From JAVBOW01 sp031550125 (GTDB taxonomy: Bacteria; Bacteroidota; Bacteroidia; Bacteroidales; Rikenellaceae), in contig JAVBOW010000008.1 of the NCBI GenBank assembly GCA_031550125.1, positions 1-64,000 on the forward strand: a stretch of 64,000 nt of DNA, written 5' to 3'. Shown one piece after another: positions 1 to 8,980 of this stretch. Both the position numbers and the translations under genes were made by a program. Position 1 is the stretch's first letter. The number at the start of each line of letters is the position of its first letter. The notes beneath the pieces were generated by a model. It was not told the DNA's origin. It did no database searches and was given only the letters and a program-made list of their open reading frames with translations.

Positions 1-66
1 AACCCGCCCGGGCGGGGCGGGCCCCGGCGCGCGGGCCCGGCGCTGGCGTCTGCGTTGCGGGCTTTC
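1..66. other. GC-rich window edge with palindromes
   Basis: No coding support. The stretch is almost pure G and C and holds the palindrome CCCGCCCGGGCGGG at 3-16 and further short inverted repeats. It lies just past the stop codon of the minus-strand gene that follows, so it may contribute to transcript termination, but there is no clear T tract and the window edge cuts the context. Confidence 0.3.
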
Positions 67-2568
67 CTATTTTTTGGCGTCGCTTCCGGCGAATTTACCT
101 TCGAGTATCTTGATATAATATCCGCCCAATACGGGACGTCCCCAGAAACCGGCTTTGTGTTTATCGTGGGTGTTGTACCAATCGGTCATGGGATCGCGGT
201 CCACCGTTTCGTTCATGAATTTGCATATCGGCGAAATGAATTTACCGAAAGTTTCCTTATCGTCAGCAAGCGTCGCCGACCACGTTATCCAATCCGCCTT
301 GGTGTATCTTTTACGGCTGTCGAGCGGCAGGCCGTATTCGTTTTGCCTGGAGAGGTAATAGGCCACCTCCTTCCGGAATACCTCTTCAGGAAATAAATCC
401 CATCCCATCAATTTATCCCACACCATGTTATACTTTTGACTCCAACTGCCGGGCTGCGTGAATGAGAGCCTGTAATGGTCGCCGTCGTCGGCCATCACCA
501 TCCATTCTCTCGCCATCTTTTTAGCCTTACCCATATATTTTTCGGCAATATCCGCATACCCAAGCGCCCCGGCGAGGTAGCCATAGGAGGCCACCCCCAT
601 TATGGCTTTCACCGAGAGATTGGCGTTATGGGCCAGATGCCCCGCGAAATCGTCGGTACACAGTTGGTTATCGGGATCGAGGCCCTTCTGCTCGAGGTAT
701 TTGGCCCATACGGTAAGCGTGTTCCAATGTTTCTTCGCATATCCGGCATTGCCCTCGGCCCTGGCTATGGCCGCAGTAAGCGTCAGCATGTTGCCGGCCT
801 CTTCCACAGGCATGTCCTCGCCGTAGTCCTGCCCCCAGGCCCAGGGATACCTCCCAACGTCGTGCGAAGGATAAGGCTTGGTCCACTTTCCGCTTTCGCT
901 GTAATAGAACACCGGTTCCATAACACCCTTAAGCAAATCGGGATTGTAGCACAGAAACAGCGGGGCGGACGGATAGGTGACGTCGACGGTGCTTACGAAG
1001 CCGCCGCTGGATAATTCCTTTGAGGGGAAAAGCATCTCCCCTCCGGGACCCTGCATCAGTTTATGCGCGGCTATCACCTGGCGGTACACCGAGACGCACA
1101 GATCTGCATACTCTTTGCCTCCCGCCTCGACGGCATTGGACATCAGCTCGTAATCGAACTTTGTACATGCCGCCTTCAGGCTGTCGAATTCCCTGTTCGC
1201 CGCGACGAATTCGTCCTCTATGCTCCTGTCGCCGGATCGGTTCCAGTAAGGGCGCAGATTTTCGCCGAAATAATTCAGCGAGTAGACGTCGTCATAGCCC
1301 ATCATGATCCTGCCCGACGCCTTGCGCGTGGCTCCCAGATTTTCCGAGACGGCCATATTGGCGTTTTTCCCGGAGGCGGCGCCGCCTTTCAGCGCTCCCG
1401 TCTTGACAAACCCGTCGCGCATATCGACCGGATCGCCCACGGCATACGACGCGCCCTTCCGGCGTGCGCTCATATAGAGATAGCCCCAGTCAGCCCGGAC
1501 GCTTCCCGACTTTTCTTTGCCCAGTACCTTTTGGTCTGCGTTACCGCCTTTCACGTAAATCATGCCGTCTTTCTCATAGGCTGAGGCAATGGTGTTATGG
1601 CGCGAGCGATCGGCCACCCAGTTAGGGGTGGCCTCGAAATACAGCTGCACGTCGTGCGGCTTGCCGTCCAGCGAGACCACCTCGTACGAGATGTAATTGA
1701 CCGGACGGGCGATAAGGTCGATGTTGTCCATCAGCACGGGGGCCATGAAGTCGAGCGTCAGTTCTACATTGCCGCACTCGAAAACGTAATATGTCTGCGT
1801 GGCCTGCACGTCCACCGATTTCTGGACGGCGGTAGCTCCCAGGCTTTCCCTGAGCAGGTTTTCAGCATAGACGCCGAAATCAACCAGGCCGCCGCCCATG
1901 CGGTTCTCGCAGTGTGCGGCTATGACGACCTTCCCGCCACTCATCGTCTTAAGTATTTCAGGGGTTAACTCAACCGCCACGTTCTTCCTCCATTTGTATC
2001 CTGTGCTGGCAAGCTTTATACCGTTGACGTACAGCGTAAACACATCGTCGTGCGAATATACCGCGAAAAGTTTTTTGTTCGCGAGCAGGGATTTATCCAG
2101 CTCTATCACGCGCCTGACCCATATGTTACGCCTCTTCCAGAGCGTATTCACATTCACTTCGTCCGGCGTGCCGAAAGCCGCTTCCCCCTCCATCCACGAC
2201 GCGTCGTCAAATCCGGGCTTCTCCCAGCCTGCGGCAGGAGTCTCGAAGGTATAGCGACCTCTCCACGGCTCTTCGTAGGACATTCCCGCCAACTTTTTCT
2301 TCGGGCATTCGTCCAACCCCATGAAGCGGTACGCGCGGCCGTCCACGCGGATAACCCCGAGCATCGGATGTTCGTCGCCCGAGCGGTGCTTCACTTGCTG
2401 GCCGTAAAGTTTATCCGTGCAAGACCATGCGCTCACGTACGGATCTATCAATATCAGGGGATAAGCTGGAAGCCGCAGGTCGTTCTTAATTACGGGCGCA
2501 TCCCCGGCGTGTACGCATAAGGCGGATAGGGCCGCCGCGCATATGGACAAGATCGCTTTCACTTTCAT
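67..2568 (-). CDS. Exported glutaminase-A-like protein (DUF4964/DUF5127/DUF4965/DUF1793 type)
   Basis: An 833-residue secreted protein with a signal peptide (about residues 1-21, ending LCVHAG). The segment after it (RLPAYPLILIDPYVSAWS) is the hallmark of the N-terminal domain (DUF4964) of the glutaminase A family. Residues of about 245-450 fit DUF5127, and the C-terminal half is the helical DUF4965/DUF1793 region. Between DUF4964 and DUF5127, at about residues 97-240, sits a beta-sandwich-like insertion (FDDASWMEGEAAFG, DDVFTLYVNG) of the kind used for carbohydrate or surface binding. Fungal relatives hydrolyse L-glutamine; in Bacteroidetes the substrate is not established, so glutaminase is only a family label. 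ATG start at 2568. It stands alone, downstream of the V-ATPase operon terminator, in the same direction. Confidence 0.85.
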   Translation of the reverse strand: MKVKAILSICAAALSALCVHAGDAPVIKNDLRLPAYPLILIDPYVSAWSCTDKLYGQQVKHRSGDEHPMLGVIRVDGRAYRFMGLDECPKKKLAGMSYEEPWRGRYTFETPAAGWEKPGFDDASWMEGEAAFGTPDEVNVNTLWKRRNIWVRRVIELDKSLLANKKLFAVYSHDDVFTLYVNGIKLASTGYKWRKNVAVELTPEILKTMSGGKVVIAAHCENRMGGGLVDFGVYAENLLRESLGATAVQKSVDVQATQTYYVFECGNVELTLDFMAPVLMDNIDLIARPVNYISYEVVSLDGKPHDVQLYFEATPNWVADRSRHNTIASAYEKDGMIYVKGGNADQKVLGKEKSGSVRADWGYLYMSARRKGASYAVGDPVDMRDGFVKTGALKGGAASGKNANMAVSENLGATRKASGRIMMGYDDVYSLNYFGENLRPYWNRSGDRSIEDEFVAANREFDSLKAACTKFDYELMSNAVEAGGKEYADLCVSVYRQVIAAHKLMQGPGGEMLFPSKELSSGGFVSTVDVTYPSAPLFLCYNPDLLKGVMEPVFYYSESGKWTKPYPSHDVGRYPWAWGQDYGEDMPVEEAGNMLTLTAAIARAEGNAGYAKKHWNTLTVWAKYLEQKGLDPDNQLCTDDFAGHLAHNANLSVKAIMGVASYGYLAGALGYADIAEKYMGKAKKMAREWMVMADDGDHYRLSFTQPGSWSQKYNMVWDKLMGWDLFPEEVFRKEVAYYLSRQNEYGLPLDSRKRYTKADWITWSATLADDKETFGKFISPICKFMNETVDRDPMTDWYNTHDKHKAGFWGRPVLGGYYIKILEGKFAGSDAKK

Positions 2569-2591
2569 CTGTTCTCGTTATATTAAAATTA

Positions 2592-2641
2592 GCATATGAA
2601 ACGGCGGGAACCTTTAGGAAGGTCCCCGCCGTTTCATATGC
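2592..2641 (-). terminator. Strong intrinsic terminator of the V-ATPase operon
   Basis: A perfect 17-bp stem (2592-2608 with 2625-2641), extended by further pairs (2610-2614 with 2619-2623) around one mismatch. On the minus strand it is followed by TAATTTTAATA. It lies 16 bp past the stop codon of atpK and separates the operon from the next gene. Confidence 0.9.
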
Positions 2642-2657
2642 CGATCGCAGGGCCTCC

Positions 2658-3104
2658 TTAGATCACGTTGCTGATCATAAACACCGAAGCCACGGCCAAA
2701 ATGGCGTAAAGCTCGGGGATAGCAGCGAGGATCATGGTGTTACCCACAACTTTATGGCCTGCGCCTATTGCCACTATACCGCTTGCGCAAACCTGGCCCT
2801 GACGGTAGGAGCTGTAAAGGCCCACCACGCCCATGATGATGCCGGCGCCGAAGATGGCGGCCGCCTGCACCAGGGTGATATCGGGAGTGAGGAACTTCTG
2901 CACCAGGAAGTAGCTAAGGAAGCCGTAAAGGCCCTGGCTGCCCGGAAGGGCGGAAAGCATCATGTAGTTACCGAATGCGCCGGGGTTCTTTTTGATCGCC
3001 CCTATCGCCGCATTACCTGCAATGGTGGTACCCAGGCAACTTCCCAGACCAGACACTCCCACCATCAACGCCACGCCTATGTAGGCTAAAATAATTGGTT
3101 CCAT
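2658..3104 (-). CDS. atpK: V-type ATPase subunit K (membrane rotor proteolipid), sodium-type ligand set
   Basis: 148 residues with four hydrophobic helices, the duplicated-hairpin (16-kDa) form of the rotor ring subunit. The first hairpin carries LPGSQGLYG (residues 53-61) and the second carries Glu131 in IPELYAIL. Compared with Enterococcus hirae NtpK, whose sodium is held by L61, T64, Q65, Q110 and E139 with Y68 nearby, this protein has L53, S56, Q57, Q102, E131 and Y60. The ligand set is thus complete apart from a conservative Thr-to-Ser change. The carboxylate is present only in the second hairpin, as in NtpK. The ring works against subunit I in the inner membrane. Last gene of the operon, followed by a terminator. 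Confidence 0.95.
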   Translation of the reverse strand: MEPIILAYIGVALMVGVSGLGSCLGTTIAGNAAIGAIKKNPGAFGNYMMLSALPGSQGLYGFLSYFLVQKFLTPDITLVQAAAIFGAGIIMGVVGLYSSYRQGQVCASGIVAIGAGHKVVGNTMILAAIPELYAILAVASVFMISNVI

Positions 3105-3132
3105 AATCGTTTGTTTTTGTTTTTAAGTTATT

Positions 3133-4953
3133 TTAATCGTTTGAATTTCTTTTAAAAGGAGAGAACACGCGCTGCGTCGACTCGAATCCCGCGTTTTTGT
3201 AGAACTCCACGAAAGTAAGACGCAACGGGTGGACGAAAGCGCTAAGGCACGACATGAAAATGTTGATGCCGTGGCCGAAAAGCAGGATGGCGAGCATAAC
3301 CACCTGCTTAACCACCGGTATATCAGGGCTGAGTCCCATGGCCAGGTCGTTGAAAACCAACGCCAGGATACCACCCGAGAGGCCTATGGCGAAGAGGCGG
3401 ATATAGCTCAGCAGGTCGCCCACAAGGCCCGTAATATCGTTGTAGGTGTTCCACAATCCCGCCCCCAGGTTCACCAGCGGGTTCTTGCCGGGGGAATTAA
3501 GGAAGAGCATCATGAAGGCTCCAACGCCCGCCGTGGCCAGGTAAGCGGGGGAATCCATGGAGAAAGCCACACCGGCGTCGGGCAGGAACATCGCCCCTAT
3601 AGTGGCTATTATCACCACCATCCAGCCTATAGTGGAAAGCGCGTGGCGGAAACCGGTCTGTATTGTTATGCCAGCCACCTTCAGTCCCATGCCGAAAAGT
3701 ATCTGCACCATGCCCACCGCCAGCGACAGAGAGAAAAGCCTGTCGGGGTTGAGCAGGTAATCGCGGAAACGGATGAAGACAGGCACGTGCTTGGCCAGCT
3801 CTATGCCGAAGAACGATCCGGTGAGGATGCCGAAAACCACTGTGGCGCTGCCGCACCAGAGCGTCAGCCCGGCCACCTGGCCCAACACGCCGGTTACCTT
3901 TTTGGATTTAAGGATTATGCCGGCCAGCACCAGTAAAAGGCCATAGCCGCCGTCGCCCAGGCAAAAACCGAAGAATATCATGTAGAATGGGGCGAAATAA
4001 GGCGTCAGGTCCATCGTGCCGTAGCGCGGCAATGCGTAAAAACCGCCTATAAGCTCGAAGAGCGACGAAAAACGCCCGTTGCGAAGCAGCACGGGGGTTT
4101 CGTCCTCCGGCGTCGGTTTGGATTTTATGCACACCACGTCGCGCTGCGTATCGAGAAAGGCGTCCACGCTTCCGGCCTGCTCGGCGGGAACCCATCCCTC
4201 CAGCACCATCAGCGTACCGTCGACGTGCAACGTGGCGCTGCCCTCTACGCGGCAGAAATTCAACTTTTCGGCCTCTTCGGCGGCCTTCGCCTCGAGCAAG
4301 CCCACCGATGCGGCGCAACGGGCCAACTCCGCAGTCTGCATCGCGGCCTGGCGGTCGTATTCGAGAGCCTCGGCTTCCCTGGTTGCGCTGTCGGCCTGCG
4401 GCAGGCGCGCCTCCTGGGCCGCGATGGTTATCTCTGCGGCGGGAGGGACGAGCATGACAAAATAGGTCATCCCGCCTTCGGACGCTATCTTCTCGAGGTG
4501 GTGCGTTTCGCCCCAAGCCTCGCTGTTCATCTCGAAATCGCGGTCATAAGCCACGAAAGGCCGCACCTCCACCCCCTGCTCGCGCAGTTTATCCATGACG
4601 GAGGGCGAAAACGCGCCCCACACACGGGCCTCGTCGGCCTCTTTGCGCGCGCGGGCGGCTTGGGCCGCAAGGCTCTCTATGGCCGACGTGGCGCGGCGAT
4701 ATTCCATGAAAGTATCCTCGGCAGTATCGAACGGACGTCCGGGCTTGAAGCCCGGTTCCGAAGCTATCTGGCGCAGGCGCTTTATGGCATGGCGGTAAAG
4801 CTCTATGGAGGCCATCAGCGCGCGGTCGGCCTCTCCCGGCTCCCATGCGGTGGTGGTTATATCCACGAGGCCCAAATCGCGCAGGTTCTCAAGGAAAGCC
4901 TCGCTACCGCCGCGGTAGAGTACCAGGTCGTATTTTATCATCGGGACTATCAT
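3133..4953 (-). CDS. atpI: V-type ATPase subunit I (stator/ion-channel subunit a)
   Basis: 606 residues. The N-terminal ~300 residues form the soluble arm with coiled-coil segments; the C-terminal half has about seven to eight membrane helices. The motif SYIRLFAIGLSGG near residue 530 contains the conserved Arg that faces the rotor carboxylate. The ATG start overlaps the stop of atpD by four bases (ATGA), so the two are probably translationally coupled. Length fits short bacterial I subunits. It anchors the peripheral stalk and forms the two ion half-channels beside subunit K. Confidence 0.95.
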   Translation of the reverse strand: MIVPMIKYDLVLYRGGSEAFLENLRDLGLVDITTTAWEPGEADRALMASIELYRHAIKRLRQIASEPGFKPGRPFDTAEDTFMEYRRATSAIESLAAQAARARKEADEARVWGAFSPSVMDKLREQGVEVRPFVAYDRDFEMNSEAWGETHHLEKIASEGGMTYFVMLVPPAAEITIAAQEARLPQADSATREAEALEYDRQAAMQTAELARCAASVGLLEAKAAEEAEKLNFCRVEGSATLHVDGTLMVLEGWVPAEQAGSVDAFLDTQRDVVCIKSKPTPEDETPVLLRNGRFSSLFELIGGFYALPRYGTMDLTPYFAPFYMIFFGFCLGDGGYGLLLVLAGIILKSKKVTGVLGQVAGLTLWCGSATVVFGILTGSFFGIELAKHVPVFIRFRDYLLNPDRLFSLSLAVGMVQILFGMGLKVAGITIQTGFRHALSTIGWMVVIIATIGAMFLPDAGVAFSMDSPAYLATAGVGAFMMLFLNSPGKNPLVNLGAGLWNTYNDITGLVGDLLSYIRLFAIGLSGGILALVFNDLAMGLSPDIPVVKQVVMLAILLFGHGINIFMSCLSAFVHPLRLTFVEFYKNAGFESTQRVFSPFKRNSND

Positions 4954-5540
4954 ACGGCAACCTGTTTATTCTTAACTATTTTCTGGGCGCTCTTCGAGAG
5001 GTTCTCCTCGTCTTCGAGGAAACGCTTGATCTTCCTTATGGCATCCTCGTAACCGGGTATCTGCACTTTCTCGTAAAGGTTCACTTTTTGAGTGGTCTTT
5101 TTGCGTGCCCGGTCGAGCAGGGAGGATTTGCGGACATAGAATTCATACTCTATGCCCACGCTCGCCAGCTTTTTGAGCAGCGACACGCCGTCGGCGAACC
5201 ACACGGGCGAAGAGAAGAGGTCGTAGGGACGCTCCTCGAACACTATCTCACTAAGGGACGGTATCTTAACGCCCGCTATCTTTGATACGGACAGCTTAAC
5301 GTCGGCCACGCGCAACAGCTCCGCGTCGAATTCGCCCCACAACGACACCATATAGTCGTAGCTTTCCGTAAGACGGGCCAATTCGGCGGCGTACTCGCCC
5401 GCCACGTCGCGCGCCTTCTTCACCTCCATGCGCAAGGCCGATTCCTTGCTTTTGATGGTGGGCAGAGCCTTCTGGCGCATCTTGAGCTGACGCCCCAGAT
5501 CGCCGAGCGACGTCTTGTTGAACTGGAATTTTATAGCCAT
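4950..5540 (-). CDS. atpD: V-type ATPase subunit D (central stalk)
   Basis: 196 residues, mostly helical, beginning MAIKFQFNKTSLGDLGRQL, the usual start of bacterial V-type D subunits (NKTSL followed by a long coiled coil). It forms the rotating shaft inside the A3B3 head. Its start codon overlaps the stop of the upstream DUF3795 gene (TAATG), and its stop overlaps the atpI start by four bases. No separate F subunit gene, the usual partner of D, is found in this operon. Confidence 0.93.
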   Translation of the reverse strand: MAIKFQFNKTSLGDLGRQLKMRQKALPTIKSKESALRMEVKKARDVAGEYAAELARLTESYDYMVSLWGEFDAELLRVADVKLSVSKIAGVKIPSLSEIVFEERPYDLFSSPVWFADGVSLLKKLASVGIEYEFYVRKSSLLDRARKKTTQKVNLYEKVQIPGYEDAIRKIKRFLEDEENLSKSAQKIVKNKQVAV

Positions 5541-5887
5541 TATCTCCTTTTCTTTGGCAGGGCCATTTTGCCGGCGGCGTGCAGCTGCGCGGCGAAAGCC
5601 TCCGGGCCTGTTTCGCGTATCAGGGCGATGCCCGCCGCGCGGTCGACTCCGAAAGCGAAACCTATGACCCTGCTCATAAAATTATTGAATTTGGAACACA
5701 GGAGCGGTTCGCCGCCGAATTCGGCGCAATCGGCGCATGTGGCGTAGCCGTGGTCGGCGCAGCACACGCGTATCTTGCACCACGCCGCCTTTTGGGTTTG
5801 GCGGCAACCGGGACATTTCCCCTTCTTAAACGAGTTGCAGGCTCCGCAATAGAGGCCGCAATATGCCAAAGGCCCTGTGTCTGCCAT
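5540..5887 (-). CDS. Cysteine-rich DUF3795 protein inside the V-ATPase operon
   Basis: 115 residues with 11 cysteines in the first 64 positions (C10, C14, C17, C25, C28, C37, C42, C43, C51, C54, C64), arranged as CxxC-like pairs that suggest zinc or an iron-sulfur cluster. The pattern fits DUF3795, a family without a known function. There is no signal peptide or membrane segment. The gene starts 7 bp past the end of atpB, and its stop codon overlaps the atpD start (TAATG), so it must be co-expressed with the ATPase. The C-terminus is basic (KKRR). Whether it serves the ATPase or only shares its transcript cannot be told from sequence. Confidence 0.8.
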   Translation of the reverse strand: MADTGPLAYCGLYCGACNSFKKGKCPGCRQTQKAAWCKIRVCCADHGYATCADCAEFGGEPLLCSKFNNFMSRVIGFAFGVDRAAGIALIRETGPEAFAAQLHAAGKMALPKKRR

Positions 5888-5894
5888 AACTTTA

Positions 5895-7217
5895 TTAATT
5901 TACGGGCCAGTATTTCGCCACCAGCTCGTCCTTTATGGACACCTCCGTTTTGGTGAAATATTTGGAGAAGAGCCTCCATGCGGTGTCGAGCATCGAGGTT
6001 ATATCCACATTAACGTCTATGGCAAGCAGTTCCACAGAATACTCTTTGGCAAACTTAAGCGTACGCTCGTCGTAGTCGGAAAGGTCGAAACCGTTCTCGA
6101 GTTTCGTCTTGGCGTTGGCGGCGTCGGCGAAAAGGCGTACGGCGGCGTTCATCACCTGAGGATGGTCCTCGCGCGTCTTCTTGCCGATGACCAGCTGCTT
6201 GAGGCGCGAAAGGCTGCGGAAAGGGTCTACGATAACCTTGCCCGTATCCGAATCGTTGCGCAGGAAGAGCTGGCCCTCGGTGATATAACCGGTGTTGTCG
6301 GGGACGGCGTGGGTAATGTCTCCGCCGGAAAGGGTCGTCACGGCGATTATGGTTATCGAGCCGCCGTTGGGAAGCTGCACGGCCTTCTCGTATATCTTGG
6401 CGAGGTCGGAATAGAGCGAGCCGGGCATGGAATCCTTCGAGGGGATCTGGTCCATACGGTTCGACACTATGGCCAGCGCGTCGGCGTAGAGGGTCATGTC
6501 GGTGAGCAGCACCAGCACCTTCTCGCCCTTGTCGGCGGCGAAATACTCGGCCGCCGTGAGGGCCATGTCAGGCACCAGGAGGCGCTCCACGGGAGGGTTC
6601 TCCGTGGTATTGACGAAACTGACGATACGGTCGAGCGCCCCGGCGTTCTCGAACACCTGGCGGAAGAAGAGGAAATCGTCGTTGCTCATGCCCATGCCGC
6701 CGAGGATGATCTTGTCGGCCTTGGCGCGCAGAGCCACCATGGCCATCACCTGGTTGTAGGGTTGGTCGGGATCGGCGAAGAAAGGTATCTTCTGGCCAGT
6801 GACTATGGTGTTGTTAAGGTCTATCCCCGCTATGCCGGTGGCTATCAACTCCGAAGGCTGTATGCGCCGGAATGGGTTGACGGTGGGACCGCCTATCTCC
6901 CTGGCTTCCCCATCTATCTGCGGTCCGCCCTCTATGGGACGGCCGTAGGCGTTGAAGAAACGGCCGGCCAGCTCGTCGCTGACGTTGAGTTTGGGAGGCT
7001 CGCCGTGGAACATGACCTCCGAATCGGTGGCCACACCCTCGGTGCCGGAGAAGACCTGCAATGTCACCTGGTCGCCCATGATCTTCACCACCTGGGCCAG
7101 CTTCCCGCCGACGGTGGCAAGCTCGTCGTTGCCCACGCCCTCGGCTCGCAGCGTCACGGTAGCCTTGGTGATGTTGTCTATACGGGTGTATATCTTTTGA
7201 AATGCCCTGTTTTCCAT
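5895..7217 (-). CDS. atpB: V-type ATPase subunit B (non-catalytic head subunit)
   Basis: 440 residues of the RecA-like rotary ATPase fold. The position of the P-loop is occupied by FFADPDQPYNQV, which lacks the GxxxxGKT consensus, as expected for the non-catalytic B subunit. Other B-type marks are PFRRIQPSELIATGIAG and TDMTLYADAL. It alternates with AtpA in the A3B3 head. ATG start at 7217, 3 bp past the atpA stop. Confidence 0.96.
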   Translation of the reverse strand: MENRAFQKIYTRIDNITKATVTLRAEGVGNDELATVGGKLAQVVKIMGDQVTLQVFSGTEGVATDSEVMFHGEPPKLNVSDELAGRFFNAYGRPIEGGPQIDGEAREIGGPTVNPFRRIQPSELIATGIAGIDLNNTIVTGQKIPFFADPDQPYNQVMAMVALRAKADKIILGGMGMSNDDFLFFRQVFENAGALDRIVSFVNTTENPPVERLLVPDMALTAAEYFAADKGEKVLVLLTDMTLYADALAIVSNRMDQIPSKDSMPGSLYSDLAKIYEKAVQLPNGGSITIIAVTTLSGGDITHAVPDNTGYITEGQLFLRNDSDTGKVIVDPFRSLSRLKQLVIGKKTREDHPQVMNAAVRLFADAANAKTKLENGFDLSDYDERTLKFAKEYSVELLAIDVNVDITSMLDTAWRLFSKYFTKTEVSIKDELVAKYWPVN

Positions 7218-7220
7218 ATC

Positions 7221-8972
7221 TTACATTTTTTCCTGAACCATTTGATCGATCCGGGCGCGGTAGCTCTCGAACTTCTCGCTTTGCCACTCGGCGTAGTTCA
7301 TCTGTTTGAAAGTGTTTATCAGCCCTTTGAAGAACGACGCGCAATCCTCGAACGACTCGTAGCGGAATTGCTGTTCGCAGATATCAAGAAGCAGTGAGAA
7401 CATATATTTCTGCCTGTCTACCGGACAGTTGGCGTCGGTGGCGTCGAAGGCGTCCTGCTGCAGGAAGACGAAATCCACCAGCTCGCTTTTCCAGAAACGG
7501 TCGTGGTATTCTACCGGCACGCCGTCGTCGCCCAGGATGTTGATCTGCTCGGCGGCCTCCTTACCGCGCTGCACCAGCGTCTTTCCGCGATAGACCTTAT
7601 CCACCCACTCCTTCTCTATACGGTTGTCGAAATATTCGCGGATCTCGGGATATTCGAGGTATTTGGAGTAGCTGTCAAGGGGGTCGATGGCCGGATAGCG
7701 CTTGCTGTCGGCCCTTTGCTGGGCCAGGGCGTAGAAGCAACGGGCCGCCTTCTTGGTCGACTCCGTAACCGGTTCCTTGAGGTTGCCGCCGGCCGGCGAC
7801 ACCGTACCCAGGAACGTCACCGAACCCGTAGCGCCGTTGTTGAGGTGTACAAGTCCGGCGCGCGAATAGAAGTTCGAAATGATGGCGGGCAGGTCCATCG
7901 GGAAGGCGTCCTGACCCGGGAGTTCCTCGAGGCGGTTGGACATCTCGCGCAGCGCCTGCGCCCAGCGCGAGGTTGAGTCGGCCAGGATGAGTACTTTAAG
8001 TCCCATGGCCCTGTAATATTCGCCGAGGGTCATGCCGGTGTAGACCGACGCCTCACGGGCCGCAACGGGCATATTCGACGTATTGCAGATGATGGTCGTG
8101 CGCTCCATGAGCTTATGGCCGGTGCGGGGGTCGTCGAGGTGGGGAAATTCGGCGAATATCTCCACTACCTCGTTAGCCCTCTCGCCGCATGCCACGAAGA
8201 TGATCACGTCGGCGTCGGCCTGTTTGGATATGGCGTGCTGCAAAACCGTCTTGCCTGCGCCGAAAGGCCCGGGAATGAAGCCCGTGCCACCCTCGGCTAT
8301 GGGGTTGAAGGTGTCGATGGCCCTAACGCCCGTCTCCATCACGCGGAAGGGACGCGGTTTCTCGCGGTAGGCGCGCACGGCCTGTTTCACCGGCCATTTC
8401 TGCACCATCGTGATATCGTGGTCCGTACCGTCCATGTCGGTCACCACGGCCACCTTGCCGGTTACTTTATATTGCCCGGCGGGGGCCACGCTCTTTACGG
8501 TATAGTTGCCGGTCATGACGAACGGCACCATTATCTTATGCTTTATCCACTGTTCGGTGACCTCGCCCAGCCAGCTTCCCGCCGTAACGGCGTCGCCAGG
8601 CTTGGCTATCGGGGTAAAATCCCACAACTTCTCGAAATCGAGCGGCTCGGTGTTAGATCCGCGGGCGATGAACAGGCCGTCCATCTTCTCAAGGTCGTTC
8701 TGCAGACCGTCGTAGTTGCGCGAAAGGATGCCGGGGGCCAGCGTGGCCTCGAGCATATGGCCCTCGAACTCCACCCTGTCGCCTACCTTAAGGCCGCGGG
8801 TAGCGTCGAAAACCTGTACGTAGGCTTTGTCGCCCACAACCTTGATGACCTCGGCCATCATTTTAATGTCGCCTAAGATACAGTAGCATATCTCGTTTTG
8901 GCTGACGGGACCGTCGGCCTTGACGATTACTATGTTGGAGATGATCCCGGAGACCGTTCCTGTAGTTTTCAT
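7221..8972 (-). CDS. atpA: V-type ATPase catalytic subunit A
   Basis: 583 residues. It carries the P-loop GPFGAGKT near residue 235 and the long non-homologous insertion before it that distinguishes V-type A from F-type beta. The later motif LADSTSRWAQALREMS is the conserved nucleotide-binding segment. It binds and hydrolyses ATP at the A/B interfaces. The ATG at 8972 was chosen; an in-frame TTG at 8984 would add four residues and overlap the upstream gene. Encoded directly after the DUF2764 gene. Confidence 0.96.
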   Translation of the reverse strand: MKTTGTVSGIISNIVIVKADGPVSQNEICYCILGDIKMMAEVIKVVGDKAYVQVFDATRGLKVGDRVEFEGHMLEATLAPGILSRNYDGLQNDLEKMDGLFIARGSNTEPLDFEKLWDFTPIAKPGDAVTAGSWLGEVTEQWIKHKIMVPFVMTGNYTVKSVAPAGQYKVTGKVAVVTDMDGTDHDITMVQKWPVKQAVRAYREKPRPFRVMETGVRAIDTFNPIAEGGTGFIPGPFGAGKTVLQHAISKQADADVIIFVACGERANEVVEIFAEFPHLDDPRTGHKLMERTTIICNTSNMPVAAREASVYTGMTLGEYYRAMGLKVLILADSTSRWAQALREMSNRLEELPGQDAFPMDLPAIISNFYSRAGLVHLNNGATGSVTFLGTVSPAGGNLKEPVTESTKKAARCFYALAQQRADSKRYPAIDPLDSYSKYLEYPEIREYFDNRIEKEWVDKVYRGKTLVQRGKEAAEQINILGDDGVPVEYHDRFWKSELVDFVFLQQDAFDATDANCPVDRQKYMFSLLLDICEQQFRYESFEDCASFFKGLINTFKQMNYAEWQSEKFESYRARIDQMVQEKM

Positions 8973-8980
8973 ATATGGTT

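Noticed and set aside
5540..5887. DUF3795 protein as the missing V-ATPase F subunit
   Set aside because: F subunits are ~100-residue Rossmann-like proteins without cysteine clusters; this protein has 11 cysteines and a different pattern.
5877..7397. 506-codon plus-strand open frame opposite atpB
   Set aside because: It is a shadow of the high-GC atpB gene: the translation is rich in His, Gly, Val and Arg without any family motif, and atpB is unmistakable.
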